Shown piece after piece: positions 43,160 through 54,364 of a stretch of 64,000 nt of DNA. The stretch's first letter is position 1. Each line of letters opens with the position of its first letter. Position numbers and translations under genes: made by a program. This DNA comes from Periplaneta americana (Eukaryota; Arthropoda; Insecta; Blattodea; Blattidae): contig NC_091119.1 of assembly GCF_040183065.1 (NCBI RefSeq), forward strand, positions 60,553,892-60,617,891, written 5' to 3'. The notes under the pieces were generated by a model. That model made no database searches, was not told the origin of the DNA, and saw only the letters and a list, made by a program, of their open reading frames with translations.

Positions 43160-44690
43160 AGTAGCTTTGTTTTGCCTGGCAATTAAGGCCACATGGCCTT
43201 TTTTTCCACTCAACCGGGCTTCAAACATACGGTATATATGAACTATATAAAGAAACAGGATGCAAAACATGATAGATGTAGACGCCTATGAGAATATATT
43301 TAAAATAAATTGTCCAATTAGGCGCAGTTATCAAAATTAGTCACATAAGGTAATATAAGGGGAATACATGGGAGTAAGGTTCGGATAAAATAGCTGTACC
43401 AGGATAGGCTGTATAGCTAGATAGGATAGGGCCTTGACTTGCTTCAGACTAAGTAAACACTACATCCTTCCACTAGCTAAAACTACCTGCTGGGAAGAAC
43501 GCTTCCCCCCCCCCCCAGCTAAAACATCAGTGATTGGACAGTGCAGCCGATAGGAACTGAATATTCATCACTAATATCGGCTGGGGGACATGCGACTAGT
43601 TAATAATTGTAAACAAAACGCACGGACCATGGATGCCTATCTGAACCTTACATATGAGAATATAAACAAATTGGATGATATACAAACTGCACAGTTATAT
43701 ATACAAATATTAGACATATAAAATACATAGGCATAATATAAATAAGTTACTGGATATAAGATTAGTTAGGTCTACTTGAATTAAATTTAAAAAATACAGA
43801 GCTATACTATAATGGGTGCATAAAATATAATACACGTGGGGAATAAACAATCAGATTATAAGATATAGAGATTACACAGGGGAAACGTACTGTTTAGCAA
43901 ATAGATCTGAAGGGTTATGTGAAATACCAAAATAAGTGAAAATGTTTTTATATAAAACAAATTGTTTACAAATGTCCGCAAAAGACTAGTTCTGTTCAAT
44001 AAGGATATGTCTAAGTAAAGTAGACTTAAAAGCTTTCAGACTCCGACTATTCCTGATTTTCTGTGACAAGAAATTCCAGGAACATGCTGTGTAAACTTAC
44101 ATATTGCATAATGATTATTTGAACCATTTGACTTAGTCTGTCATGTTATTTAGTTGCATTTCACATGAAACCGTTATTCATAGGAGAACAGAAAGGAGTA
44201 TAAAGAAAGGAGGAAATGTCATAATTGCAGAAAAAGCACACTGACTCATATTTTATGCATTGAATATATTATAAATTGGCCAGTTCAAAAGGGAAACAAT
44301 TCAAATTTTAATGTTTTGCGAAACCTGCAATTTAAAGATCCATGTTGCTGTGAAAAATTCAATTAACACACACTAATTTAAAACTTATAGTGTTTTATAT
44401 AAAACATTAACAGAATTAGAGCAATTTCAGTGATCCTAGGATTTTCACAGCAATATCAAGTTTAAAATGCAGGTTCATCAAAATTTTAAATTTTGAGTTG
44501 CTTTCTTTTTGAACTGGCCCGTCGATATATGTGTGAATATATGTGTGTGTGATTAATTTTTCACAAATTTGCATAAAATAGCTATATGAATATTCTAGTA
44601 ATGAAACAGTGCTTTTGGAATTCTGCATCGATTCATTCGTTCGAGATGACCCTTCCATTGAAGTTGATATTTGCTGATGAACTGTATAAT
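43160..44690. other. No recognised feature
   Basis: AT-rich, with a poly-C run at about 43505-43518. No coding or repeat assignment was made. Confidence 0.3.
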
Positions 44691-44699
44691 GGGTTCTAT

Positions 44700-44813
44700 T
44701 TGAAGTTCTTGCATTACCATCCATATGGCAAAAGATCTCTAGGCCGTCCAAAGAAGAGGTGGACTGAAAATTCTAGTTTGAGACCGTAACAGGCCACTTG
44801 GCCTAATACTTGT

Positions 44814-44877
<64 letters not shown>
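44700..44877 (+). pseudogene. LINE 3' end with (GAT)n tail
   Basis: The plus strand reads HPYGKRSLGRPKKRWTENSS, the last conserved block of a LINE reverse-transcriptase ORF, followed by a short 3' UTR and a long GAT microsatellite at 44816-44877. Only the last few tens of codons remain. Confidence 0.7.
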
Positions 44878-44910
44878 CATGTTCTAGTAGCCTAATTTCT
44901 AACGTCTTTA

Positions 44911-44933
44911 CTTTTTTTTTTTTTTTTTTTTTT
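44911..44933. repeat. Poly-T tract
   Basis: A T run of 23 bases. Confidence 0.9.
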
Positions 44934-45454
44934 GCTATTTACGAAAATCAGCATCTAAAGTGGAATTGAATAGTAAACTATACAGATTTTATTTTCATTC
45001 ACTTACAAATGATAATTGCGTCATAAAAATGGATTCTAATCGTACTACTACCTTAAGTACAATTGCATCTCTTCACTAGAGTAAAACTTTAACTCGCTTA
45101 GTCTGGATGTTGTTTGGCTTGGAATATTCGCATTTAAAAGTAGAAATAATTCTGAAAATAATCAATCTCTCCTGGATACGGGGATCAGAAGAAGTCTCTT
45201 CACATCAAGAAAAATAGGATAGGTTTCGAATTCGTGACCATTTTCTCACTTTTATTTGTAATAAAGGCTTATTAACTTGTTTTACTAAAAATCACTGAAC
45301 AACACATTTTTACTTTTTGTCTTGTTCCGAAATAAAAGTGAATATTATTAATATGTGTACTCTAAATCTGAATTTAAAATCCAAATTGCCCCATCACGTA
45401 CCATTTTTCGGGAAACATTAATTTAATTTTTTTATGAAAAACTTTTTTTTTTCA

Positions 45455-45725
45455 GTGCTACTGGTAAAATTACAGGGTTCGATCCCAGGTGGTGACAGGA
45501 TTTTTTCTCGTTGCCAAACTTTCAGAACGGCCCCGAGGTTCACTCAGCCTCCTATAAAAATTGAGTACCGGGTCTTTCCCGGGGGTAAAAGGCGGCCAGA
45601 GCGTGGTGCCGACCACATCACCTCATTCTAGTGCCGAGGTCATGGAAAGCATGGGGCTCTACCTCCATGCCCCCCAAGTGCCTTCATGGCATGTTACGGG
45701 GATACCTTTACCTTTTTTTTTACTG
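45455..45725 (+). repeat. tRNA-derived SINE (fourth family)
   Basis: Box B is GGGTTCGATCCCAGG. The body has GGTGACAGGATTTTTTCTCG, GAGTACCGGGTCTTTCCCGG, TGCCGAGGTCATGGAAAGC and GGCATGTTACGGGGATACC, ending in a T-rich tail. Box A is diverged, and the 5' head may be missing. Confidence 0.75.
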
Positions 45726-45931
45726 GTAAAATTACAACACACTAGGGATTCAAAATGCCTCATAATACTTGAAAAATGTGTACTGTATACAAAAATGATG
45801 TTAAATAGTTTAAAACACAACAATCATAAAAATATTTCATGCGTATAATGAGAAAAATCTCGGAATTTGAACTTAAAAATTAAAGATTTTCCTGGATGAC
45901 TTCTGTTTATAACTAGATCTGGGACTGTATT

Positions 45932-46328
45932 TTACAAGGAACCAACAATAGTCTGCAAGCATGCTGGATGATGATCTTCCTTTATATCGCCTTTCCATTT
46001 CAGATATTTCTGATGAAATCTTTCCCTATGCTCGTTGCTTACCTCTCCAACGTTAGGAGGAAATAAATTCAAATAAGAAAGTAAAAAAATGTATTTTGAG
46101 AGACACATTACACTCCATTTTCTAATATGCACTTGACATGGTTTCCACAACAAGTTCTGTGTTGTTGTCTGCCCTATAATTTCCAAGGAAATATGAGCAA
46201 ACATCTTTGAATGTGCTCCACTCCATTTTTTCTGTAATTGAAAGTTTTTCTCCAAACAAAGAGTCAGCCATAACTTTGTGAATTTGTGGATCGATGAAAA
46301 TACCCTCTTTTAATTTTCCTTCACTCAA
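45932..46328 (-). pseudogene. Relic of the dispersed arthropod ORF family, C-terminal part
   Basis: One frame (46328-46122) reads KLKEGIFIDPQIHKVMAD, SLFGEKLSITEKMEWSTFKD and FLGNYRADN. The next frame (46255-45932) reads LSYLNLFPPNVGEVSNEHRE then RFHQKYLKWKGD. These are successive blocks (FLGN..., FP.N.G..S.EH.ERFHQ) of the same dispersed uncharacterised family represented N-terminally at 13651-13995. A frameshift near 46150 divides them. I know the family only as recurrent hypothetical proteins, and its function is unknown to me. Confidence 0.65.
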
Positions 46329-46339
46329 AATGGTAAACT

Positions 46340-47440
46340 TTTCTTTTACTTATCGAAAACCACACCCTTGTTTGTTCATTGCGTAGACCTCACTTTGAAC
46401 TGTTATAAAATTTACTGAATAGTAAGGACCATTATCCGTTTATTTATTAGAAGTACAAAAGAACATGCCAATAATCGTAAATAAGTCATAAACTTATAAA
46501 ATGCATTAGCTTTTGTTTTGGTTTACAACCCCCAACCCGCTCCGGATGTTTCCTGGGGGAGCGCTTATCGAAAAGTGAAATCATAATATATCTTAAAAAA
46601 AAAAAAAACCTTACGTGATACGAAGAAAAGAGATGCATCTTCGGATTCAGCGCTCACCAAATCATAAGGGACACATTGTTTTAAGTCGGAGTAAAATTCA
46701 TGTTGTTCAGTGAAATTATTATACGTATTTCATATGCAACAGTCCCGGAGAAATAGACTTAAATATACGTACTGAATACGAACAAATTCGTCGAACTCAC
46801 TATATACAGGCAGATGAAGGGCCAAAGACGCTTTTCCTGTATGAGGTGTGCTGTGAAACGTGTATTTGCGCAAAAATATCGAAATAAATGTTTTGAACAT
46901 CACAGTAATTTATCTTAAAATACGAGTACTTCATATACTAGCGAGAAAGTAAAAAGTACTTTAAAATAAAACACAGGCAGAAGTAATCACTTTGTGACGG
47001 CAATAAAGAATTAATAATCTGAGGAAATTACGTCAGGATACCTTTCTCGGCGACACACTTGATTCTTCAGAAATTTTAATCACAATAGAGAAAATTCAGC
47101 ATTATATTTGCATTATACAGTATATTTCTCATATTTCACAAAAATGATTAATTAATTTTAAAAATAAATTTAATTAGAGGAACCTTTACAGCCAACCTCA
47201 TCATGCTACTATATGGTATATCACATAATCGAACAATGGTCTTTTTCGCTAGTTCGGAGGTCGACCAATATTTAAAAAAGGAGAATATTAATACGTCATA
47301 CCCAGAAACTGTGACGTTCCGATTACGTGAACACAAGATGCATACGAAATAATAGACTAACACTAAGTTCGAAATGAATATACTATTTTAATGTTGCATA
47401 TAACACTATTTAAAATATAGATATAGTATCTAAACTGTTT
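46340..47440. other. No recognised feature
   Basis: AT-rich; short frames only. Confidence 0.3.
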
Positions 47441-47449
47441 GGTCCCATT

Positions 47450-47650
47450 GGTTTGTTCCGAGGTTTTCCCCAGCCGTGGGATTGATGCTGGATCGTCTAT
47501 GGCGAGTTCTCGGCCTCACTTCATTTCACGCCCTTTGATCTGATTACCTCATTCGAGTTTTTCCGAGGTTTTCCCCAACCATAAGACACATGCCAGGTAA
47601 TATTTGGCGAATCCTCGGTCCTCACCTCATCTCGCCAAAATATTGCAAAA
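47450..47650 (+). repeat. SINE 3' regions in tandem
   Basis: Two successive copies of the TTCCGAGGTTTTCCCCA ... CTCGGCCTCA module (47455-47530 and 47555-47640) lie head to tail. Both belong to the 4505-4680 family. Confidence 0.65.
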
Positions 47651-48812
47651 AATTGTATAAAATTGCAATACTGTAAAATTGAAAAATTTTGTAAAAAAGA
47701 AGGGTAATTGTAATTGTAATCTTTAAAATTTTGACTTGTTCCACATCTTAAAGCTTCATTGCTAACGTAATATCTATGGAATATAATAAATGAAATGAAA
47801 AAAAACCTACCAAATGAAGATCTGCTGCCGGCACTTAAAATTTAACTGATATTTTTTTAATTTTCTCTTGTATTCCGTCGCTAAGCAATGGCTCAAAACA
47901 TCGTCTCCATTGTAGAATGATTTCTGTTAAGAATTATAAACTTTATCTTATTAAAACTAACACAACAAATCAGCATTGTTAGGTGTGTGATAAAGATCAT
48001 GATGAAAATTAAGTTAAAGATAGGCTATTGTGTTCCATGGATGGCTAAGGCCTCCTGCTAAAGGGCTAACGCTGTGAGCTAATCCCAGTTAGAAATTGCA
48101 CTTAAGGGGTTAGGTACAGCTTACAGATGTAAAATTTTGAAAATATTCAACATTTTTCCTCCATTACTGTATCTTGTACAGTAATAAAAATTAGTATGTG
48201 TAAAACACTGTCCTTCTGTTATATGAAAAAAAAAAAATGTTTTTACGATTTTAAAGAAAAGTATATATTTTATTTTTTCAAAATTCAGTTCACTGTGGAG
48301 TGATGAAGCGTTTCCCACATAGCTAAAAAGCTACCCAACATTCTGTAATACATTTTTTGTTTGTATTTATGCACGTCATATCTACAATGTGATGCAAGAT
48401 CACTTCTCTATCTTCTCTATAAATGGTCAAATATCAGTATCTTCTCCTAACACAAAATAAAAAAATATATATTATTTATTAAGGAATGTAGTTGAAAGAG
48501 CATGATAGCAATAAAATAAAAGAGAGAGAACATGAAAAAGTTAATAAGTTTATGAGTTATGAGGGAAACGCTTCTTCACTGCACAGTAGTGCTGCTTATG
48601 ATTAGATTTTCTCCGGAGCGGTTGTTTGCGCGCTTTCAATCGGAGACCTCCGGTTGATGCCGCGCAGGTTGTATATGTGCTGTGGCGCAGACATACACTT
48701 TCCGATGAGCATTCCTTTAATCGGATCAGGTAGTGATTCGAGTCCGCTGACGTCCGCGTATCTTTTAAAATAAGTTCTAATTTGTTGTTGTTTAATCTCT
48801 CTTTTATGTTAA

Positions 48813-48832
48813 TCTCTCTCTCTCTCTCTCTC
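48813..48832. repeat. (TC)n microsatellite
   Basis: Perfect TC dinucleotides inside the hAT insertion. Confidence 0.9.
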
Positions 48833-49363
48833 CGGCTCTTTTTTGTGTTGCTTAAAGTGCTACGTTAGTTGACAGATTTTCTTTTTTAGTTTTGAAATTC
48901 ATATTAACTTATACGTGGAAAGCCGTATTAGTTTTATGTCATTGATCAAATTAATAACATTCAATCTAACTGAGAAACTTACGCAGAAGTAAAGCTTTTC
49001 AGTAGCTAATGTAAACATTTATACTTGGGCTATCAATGGGATAAATTTACTGTCCGACATAATTTATTCAGATTCTTCACCGGACAGGATTGTAATTATT
49101 GTGTGTATTGAACTGTCTCTTCTAAAACGTGCCACTCTTGTTCTGTAATAAAAATATAAGTGGATATCAACTTAAGGATAATTGTAATTATATTTTTATC
49201 AGATATTTCTTTAGTTTCATTCAGAAATATTTTAATCCAAACAGTAAAATATAACTCAAGTCGTCTTGTAAATATTTCATTTGTTTTTTATTGCCTCCAA
49301 AGTTACGTTTTAGAGAAATTTCAAAACTTTTTCATAGACTGTGAGCCTTTGGGAATAATAGCA

Positions 49364-49576
49364 CTAAAACAATTTAAAAAGAAATCGTATCAAATGTTTT
49401 GCGTAATTGTTTTCATCAAGTTCGCGATTGTGCGATCGCTTCAAATGGTCTAACAAATTCGAAGTTCCACCACCCTTAGAGTAAATTCGCCCACAAAGTT
49501 TACAGTGTGCGACTTTATTATTACCTTCAACTAAATTAAAGTATTTCCATGCGACGGATATCCGATTTGGTGCCAT
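49364..49576 (-). CDS. Short BED zinc-finger protein in the hAT insertion
   Basis: From the Met at 49576 a 70-residue frame encodes MAPNRISVAWKYFNLVEGNN, then KVAHCKLCGRIYSKGGGTSN and LLDHLKRSHNRELD. This is a complete BED finger: aromatic W/YF start, C-x2-C, the GGTSNL turn and H-x4-H. BED fingers bind DNA and normally begin hAT transposases. Here the frame ends after ENNYAKHLIRFLFKLF, with no RNase H-like core. The frame is also open upstream to 49696 without motif. It may be a truncated transposase N terminus; whether it is transcribed is unknown. The uninterrupted finger is notable among otherwise broken copies. Confidence 0.6.
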   Translation of the reverse strand: MAPNRISVAWKYFNLVEGNNKVAHCKLCGRIYSKGGGTSNLLDHLKRSHNRELDENNYAKHLIRFLFKLF

Positions 49577-49949
49577 TTTATTCCCCTCACAACTACAGTC
49601 AGTCCGTACGCGCCGATCGTCCTTGAGCTGTCGCTTCGCTCCGAACGCAACCTTCCGTATGTCCCCTGTTCCACCTACGGTACTATCGGAGATCACCGGT
49701 GGATAGCTTTATTCGCAATCTCCGATTCCTCGCGGTAGTAGTCACTCCGATGAGCAGCACTGCTGCACAGTGAACTGCCACCATTATGAATTTTTTTTAA
49801 ATCGTAAAAATATTTTTTCATATAGCAAAAGGATAATTTTTTACACACACCAGTTTTCATTATTGTACAAGATACAGTAATGGAAGGAAAAAATATTGAA
49901 TATTTCCAAAAATTTTACTGCTCTAAGCTGTACCTAACCCCTTAAGTAC

Positions 49950-50475
49950 TGAACTTTATTTACTAGTAAACTTGTATGCACATAACAGAATATAAGATGT
50001 ATGATCTCAATTGGAGAATCATAGTGTACTCTCTTTTTCAATTTAGAGTTTGAAAAGGTGTGATGAAACAAACGTAGCCCATTTTTCTATTTAAGTAATA
50101 TCTCATAGAACGATTTTGAATTATACTCGATTTTATACGCGTGCCAAAGTATATGTATTAGATAAATGTTTGGTTATAGTAAAAACCCAGCAGTACATGA
50201 CTACCAGCATAAATATAGAAATAGTAAACAGTTGACAATTTCTTGGCTGATACCATAGCAATGGAAACTTTAAACTCTGACATCACAACACCAAGATGAA
50301 GGATAATATCTTAATTTATAAAATGACAATACGTTTTATATTGTATGCAATATTCAATAATCTTTTATGCTACAACAGTGTAGAAATTTTAGATAATACA
50401 TAATAAAATTAACTTAAGAATATTCTAACTTCTTAAATAACTACGTATAATGATGCAAATTTTCCAAAATCAACT
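49950..50475. other. No recognised feature
   Basis: AT-rich; short frames only. Confidence 0.3.
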
Positions 50476-50477
50476 AA

Positions 50478-50840
50478 CTCGTAAGCTAGGCGCAAAGGTG
50501 TCTAGTTTGAGATTCTTAGCGTTCTCTTGAGATATCTTGTCTTTGTGCTTTCTATTGCTTTTAGGTCTGCTACATTGAGGTGTTCCCTGATTAGATCCAA
50601 GCCATTTGTGATTACCGGGAGTACTTTTGCTTTGAACAGCTACATAGCTGTCGTCAACGAGAATATTGTGGGGGTGTAATTTCGTAGCTACTTCTTATAG
50701 CGGCAGCTACTCATTCTCTAATGTGTAATCTGAAAGAAAGCCCTGTCTTATGGAATGTGATGCCCAGGTAGTCGGAGTTCGCCTTCTCGAGCTCTTCTCC
50801 ATCTATTATTATCCTGTCTTCCGCTACTGTTCTTTCCCCA
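50478..50840 (-). pseudogene. Non-LTR RT fragment (third LINE family)
   Basis: The minus strand reads IIIDGEELEKANSDYLGITF, HKTGLSFRLHIRE, a stop, and then LPVITNGLDLIREHLNVADL and KAIESTKTRYLKRTL. The YLGITF...TG..F..HI.ER block matches the better copy at 51120-52520 just upstream on this strand. Stops and shifts make it a relic. Confidence 0.7.
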
Positions 50841-51000
50841 AAAACCGATTATAGAAAACCTATCAAACAGAAGAGCACGAAGGGTTTTCTACATTACAGG
50901 GGCAATGTCTTCATGAAATCAATGTGATAGCAATTGTCGCTGGTTTACATCCATGGCTAAATATACTGAAACAGATTTGTAGCTTTAATTATTGTGATCA

Positions 51001-51043
51001 TTATTATTATTATTATAAATAATAATAATAATAATAATAATAA
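51001..51043. repeat. (ATT)n/(AAT)n self-complementary microsatellite
   Basis: ATT triplets followed by AAT triplets form a perfect potential hairpin. Confidence 0.9.
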
Positions 51044-51119
51044 TACAATGTAAAGTGCCCAATGGGCATGATATTAAACACTGGTGGTGTAAAGCGTTCT
51101 GGGTGAACCCCACACTAGT

Positions 51120-52520
51120 CCATTATTCTCCTTTGCAGCTAGACAGAACTGAACCAGAGATACTGTTCTCTTGTTGCACTCCAAAGCATGGTACTATCAC
51201 ACTGATTGTTACACAATACACATCTACACTCATGAAGAATTTCCTGATACATATTCGGTGGCGAAATCCATGAATCGCAAATCTTGTTACAACGTGTCTG
51301 AGCTCGTACTCTGCTCGCATCCATTCTCTGTTCAGCATGGCATCCGTGTTGTAGAAACTGTCGCTAATAGAATCTCTCTTCCTTCTCAGCTCCCGTAGCA
51401 GTTCTTCGCATGCTGGTGTGGATGGCAAGAGCAATTGTAGTCTGAGGTCTTCTACCAGGAAGGTTGCCAGTACGTACACGTAACGTGATAAAACGAATTT
51501 TGAGACCCCTAGCACCCTCTTCAAGAACCTAGGCTTCAAACTCTCGAGCTCCCGTAGACGTTGTGAATATCCACTGTCGCCAAAAGATGTCCAGGAATTT
51601 GTCTCTCACCTAACCTAACTGTAATACCACTAATACCAAACTCTAATTCCCGCCGACGAAAGAATTGTAGTCTGAGGTCTTCTTCCAGGAAGGTTGCCAG
51701 TACGTACACGTAACGTGATAAAACGAATTTTGAGACTCCTAGCACCCTCTTCAAGAACCTAGGCTTCAAACTCTCGAGCTCTCGTAGCTCTCTGCAGGAC
51801 AAATACTCCCATATGATCTCTAGTCCATATGTTAGTGCGGGTACAACTTTGACCCGGAAAAGTTTCATTGCTGACTCTGTTGACATTTTTTTAGTTGTCT
51901 GATGTCGTTTATACTTCTGAGCGCGGCTGCTAGTCTCTCCTGTAGATGGATCGTGAATGTTGTCCCGGTGACTTGCAGAGTGATTCCCAGATATCTGAAT
52001 TGCCGCTTCGGCGTTAGCACTTGTCCGCCACAGACGATGTAGTCATCCTTGCTCAGCCGTCCTCCTCTTCTGAATATCATTAGTTCTGTTTTTAGGACGT
52101 TCAACACCACTTCGTTCTCCTCTGCCCATTGTCTGATTAGATTTGTTCCTTTCTGCAGGTCTGTTATGCTATCCGCCGCTAGTGCCATATCATCTGCATG
52201 TATGCACACTGAGAGGTTCTGCACTTCTTCCTTTAACTTGTTGGCGATATCATGCGTCAGTATATTGAAGAGTGTCGGACTCAGAGGGTCCCCTTGGAGC
52301 ACTCCAATTGTTTGGCTGATCCACTCCGATTGGGTGATTCCATCGTGGATCTGAACTTGGTTATCCGCTAGGATGTTCGACACTAGCCTCGTCACGTCAG
52401 ATTGTCCGATGAGGTTTTCCAGTTTCAACATGAGTTTCCTTCTATTAACCGTGTCAAAAGCTTTCGTGTAGTCAATGAATAGGACGTACTTTTTCCCACC
52501 GGCTGTTAGCTTTTCTTATA
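51120..52520 (-). pseudogene. Non-LTR retrotransposon reverse transcriptase, part with catalytic box
   Basis: From 52520 the minus strand reads KKYVLFIDYTKAFDTVNRRK (RT motif A with Asp), then GVLQGDPLSPTLFNILTHDI (motif B) and CIHADDMALAADS (motif C, HADD in place of YADD). QFRYLGITLQVTGTTFTIHL and RFLKRVLGVSKFVLSRYVYV follow. The open frame 52431-51865 keeps motifs B and C. Frameshifts occur near 51880 and 51540. A 125-bp stretch is duplicated in tandem (51432-51557 and 51663-51787), so the FLKRVLGVSKF block appears twice. The first His of HADD and the breaks suggest an inactive copy. The 5' half and endonuclease are missing. Confidence 0.88.
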
Positions 52521-52537
52521 TCTTCTTCAGGAGACAT

Positions 52538-52573
<36 letters not shown>
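52538..52573. repeat. (ATT)n microsatellite
   Basis: Perfect ATT triplets directly upstream, on the minus strand, of the RT relic. Confidence 0.95.
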
Positions 52574-52574
<1 letters not shown>

Positions 52575-52579
52575 TAATC

Positions 52580-53830
52580 ATTAACATCACTTTCAAGCCG
52601 CAACCGGTAAAACCTACGAGCTGCAGCGCATTTTGCCGTGTTTCATCACAAAGAAGAACAATGTCAGTGTAGTTCTCATTCGTGAATACCGATGTTGTCG
52701 TAATTAGTAAGAAAACAGGAACAAAGTAAATGGAGCGGGTTCATAACCCTGTTACTAGTTGTACTTGACGTTGCAACCACTAGAACACTCGAGTCAACGC
52801 TTGCATTTGTTTTGTTATCCTTTCCCTAACCTTCTGGACTAGGCAACTGTTTAGCGTTTTATGCACGAAGAGAAATCTAGTTCAACAAAAGACGCGCATA
52901 TGGGCCACCTGGTAACTAACATTGCACTGAACAATGCTGTACATAAGAAAATAGCCGAAATTAAAGTGAACTGGTCACTTAAACAGTACTTACACTGCAA
53001 GACACTCCCAAAAGAAGTGGTAGATGCATAGGAATAACATGAAATGTCACAGATTGTTTTGCATGACTAAATCATCTGAAGTGTCTCACAGTGGATAGCC
53101 ATTGTGTGTTTTAATTTCAAGTAAGGATCTATTAATTCTTGATAAAATATAATATGTCATAATTATGTACCCTTCTGGGGTAAACTGACTAGCCAACAAA
53201 GCATTCAGCTGGCGCTTCGATACACAGATGATTCCTTATAATAAATATTTTCAAGAAGCTGTTACTGTTCAATTGTTACAGAAAGTAAACGACACATTTT
53301 GTTGAGGATTTGAAATATTATTTACAACACTTCAATGTAAAAGGTGACAGCGAGGTGATATTTGGAGAGGTGAGGTCCGAGATTCGTCATTTTATTACTT
53401 GACATCCGTCTTAAATTTGATATAAACCTCTGAAAAATAGCAATTAGATAATAAACACAAGCGGTAATCGAACCCACGCCTGATCACACCTCCGATTTTC
53501 AAATTTAGTTTAACGAAAGATTCAATTAACATGATGGAATTTGCAGTACTTACATAATCTTACTTCGTGAGTGGTGGTGGTGGTGGTGGTGGCGTCGGCG
53601 GCCTCGCTGGTGATACCACCAATATTCAGCGTACAAAAAAATCTTGTCAAATGCCATCTGCAGTTTGACACTCAGTACTGTACTGGCTCTACAGCTACGC
53701 CTCCTTTTTTTGTGAGATTTTAAAATGTTGCGATTTCCTGTTTTTGTAGATGCCATGTTTCGTTGTCAATTTTTTCTCATTGTGTAGAGTTGATTTAAGT
53801 AAAAAACTCTTCGATTTTTTAGTGACATAA
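52580..53830. other. No recognised gene; one short (GGT)n tract
   Basis: The GGT repeat lies at 53573-53592. A lone box-B-like GGGTTCGATTACC on the minus strand near 53480 has no convincing box A. Nothing else is assigned. Confidence 0.35.
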
Positions 53831-53833
53831 GAA

Positions 53834-54045
53834 GCACTTGAAATGTGGATATGGAGAAGAATGGAGCGTGTGAAATGGACAGAATAAGAAACGAAGCTGT
53901 GCTATAAAAAGGGGGTGAAGAAGGAATAATGCTGAAACTGATCAATAAGAGGAAACTGCCTAATGTTTACTGAAGGATACACTGGAAGGAATGGTGAACG
54001 GGAGAAAAATTCGGAACAGAAGAAGAGATTATATGATAGACAACA
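53834..54045 (+). pseudogene. LINE RT C-terminal fragment (EMWIWRRMERVKW type)
   Basis: The plus strand reads EMWIWRRMERVKWTDRIRNE then AVL before a stop, and shifted frames continue with LKLINKRKL. WxWRRM.RVKWTD.I.NE.VL is the characteristic late block of one endonuclease-reverse-transcriptase family. Several stops follow; only about 70 codons are traceable. Confidence 0.75.
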
Positions 54046-54063
54046 TTTGATTATTGCGATTCC

Positions 54064-54363
54064 TTGCTAACTAATGTAAGTTCACTCTTAGCTGAGAGAC
54101 TACAACGTGTTCATAATGTGTGCATACGATTCATCTGCAATACTCGTAAATTTGACCATATAACACCTTCCCTCCTGTTACTTTCATGGGTGCGTCCGAA
54201 GGAACGAAGAACAATACATTCACTGTCTCTTCTGTTTAGAATCATGCATACTTCTACTCCGAATTATCTGTTATCGCGCTTTCAATTTCTTACAAATCTT
54301 CGAAACCGACATCAAGCACTTCTTTCTATACCTACATTTGAACCATATTCTGTCAGGGAGTAA
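54064..54363 (+). pseudogene. LINE C-terminal fragment (RLQRVHNVCIRFI type)
   Basis: The 99-residue frame contains LLAERLQRVHNVCIRFICNT, DHITPSLLLLSWVRPKERRT and IMHTSTPNYLLSRFQFLTNL. This pattern (RLQRVQN.CVRF... H..P.L..L.WL....RR......L....P.YL...F) is the terminal region of CR1/Jockey-like LINEs and differs from the preceding fragment. It may be a separate insertion. Confidence 0.72.
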
Positions 54364-54364
54364 A

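Larger units (their letters stand above)
48587..49762 (-). mobile_element. hAT insertion carrying a BED-finger frame
   Basis: TAGTGCTGCTTATG at the left matches the inverse of ATGAGCAGCACTG at the right, flanked by the perfect octamer CTGCACAG at 48579-48586 and 49763-49770. It lies inside the TTAA-flanked element. At 1176 bp it is too short for a full hAT transposase; a BED zinc finger (49364-49576) is the only coding part recognised. Confidence 0.85.
48102..49945. mobile_element. TTAA-flanked element (Kolobok or piggyBac type) with long arms
   Basis: TTAA at 48102-48105 and 49942-49945 flanks GGGGTTAGGTACAGCTTA and its inverse. The arms pair over about 190 bp with scattered changes, up to CAGTTCACTG. 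Without the hAT insertion inside (48587-49762 plus 8 bp), the element is about 660 bp, so it is non-autonomous. TTAA duplications are shared by the piggyBac and Kolobok superfamilies; termini alone do not decide. Confidence 0.82.

Noticed and set aside
42808-43182. Leu-rich and Val-rich open frames on both strands
   Set aside because: They are translations of the GTA/TAG triplet tract.
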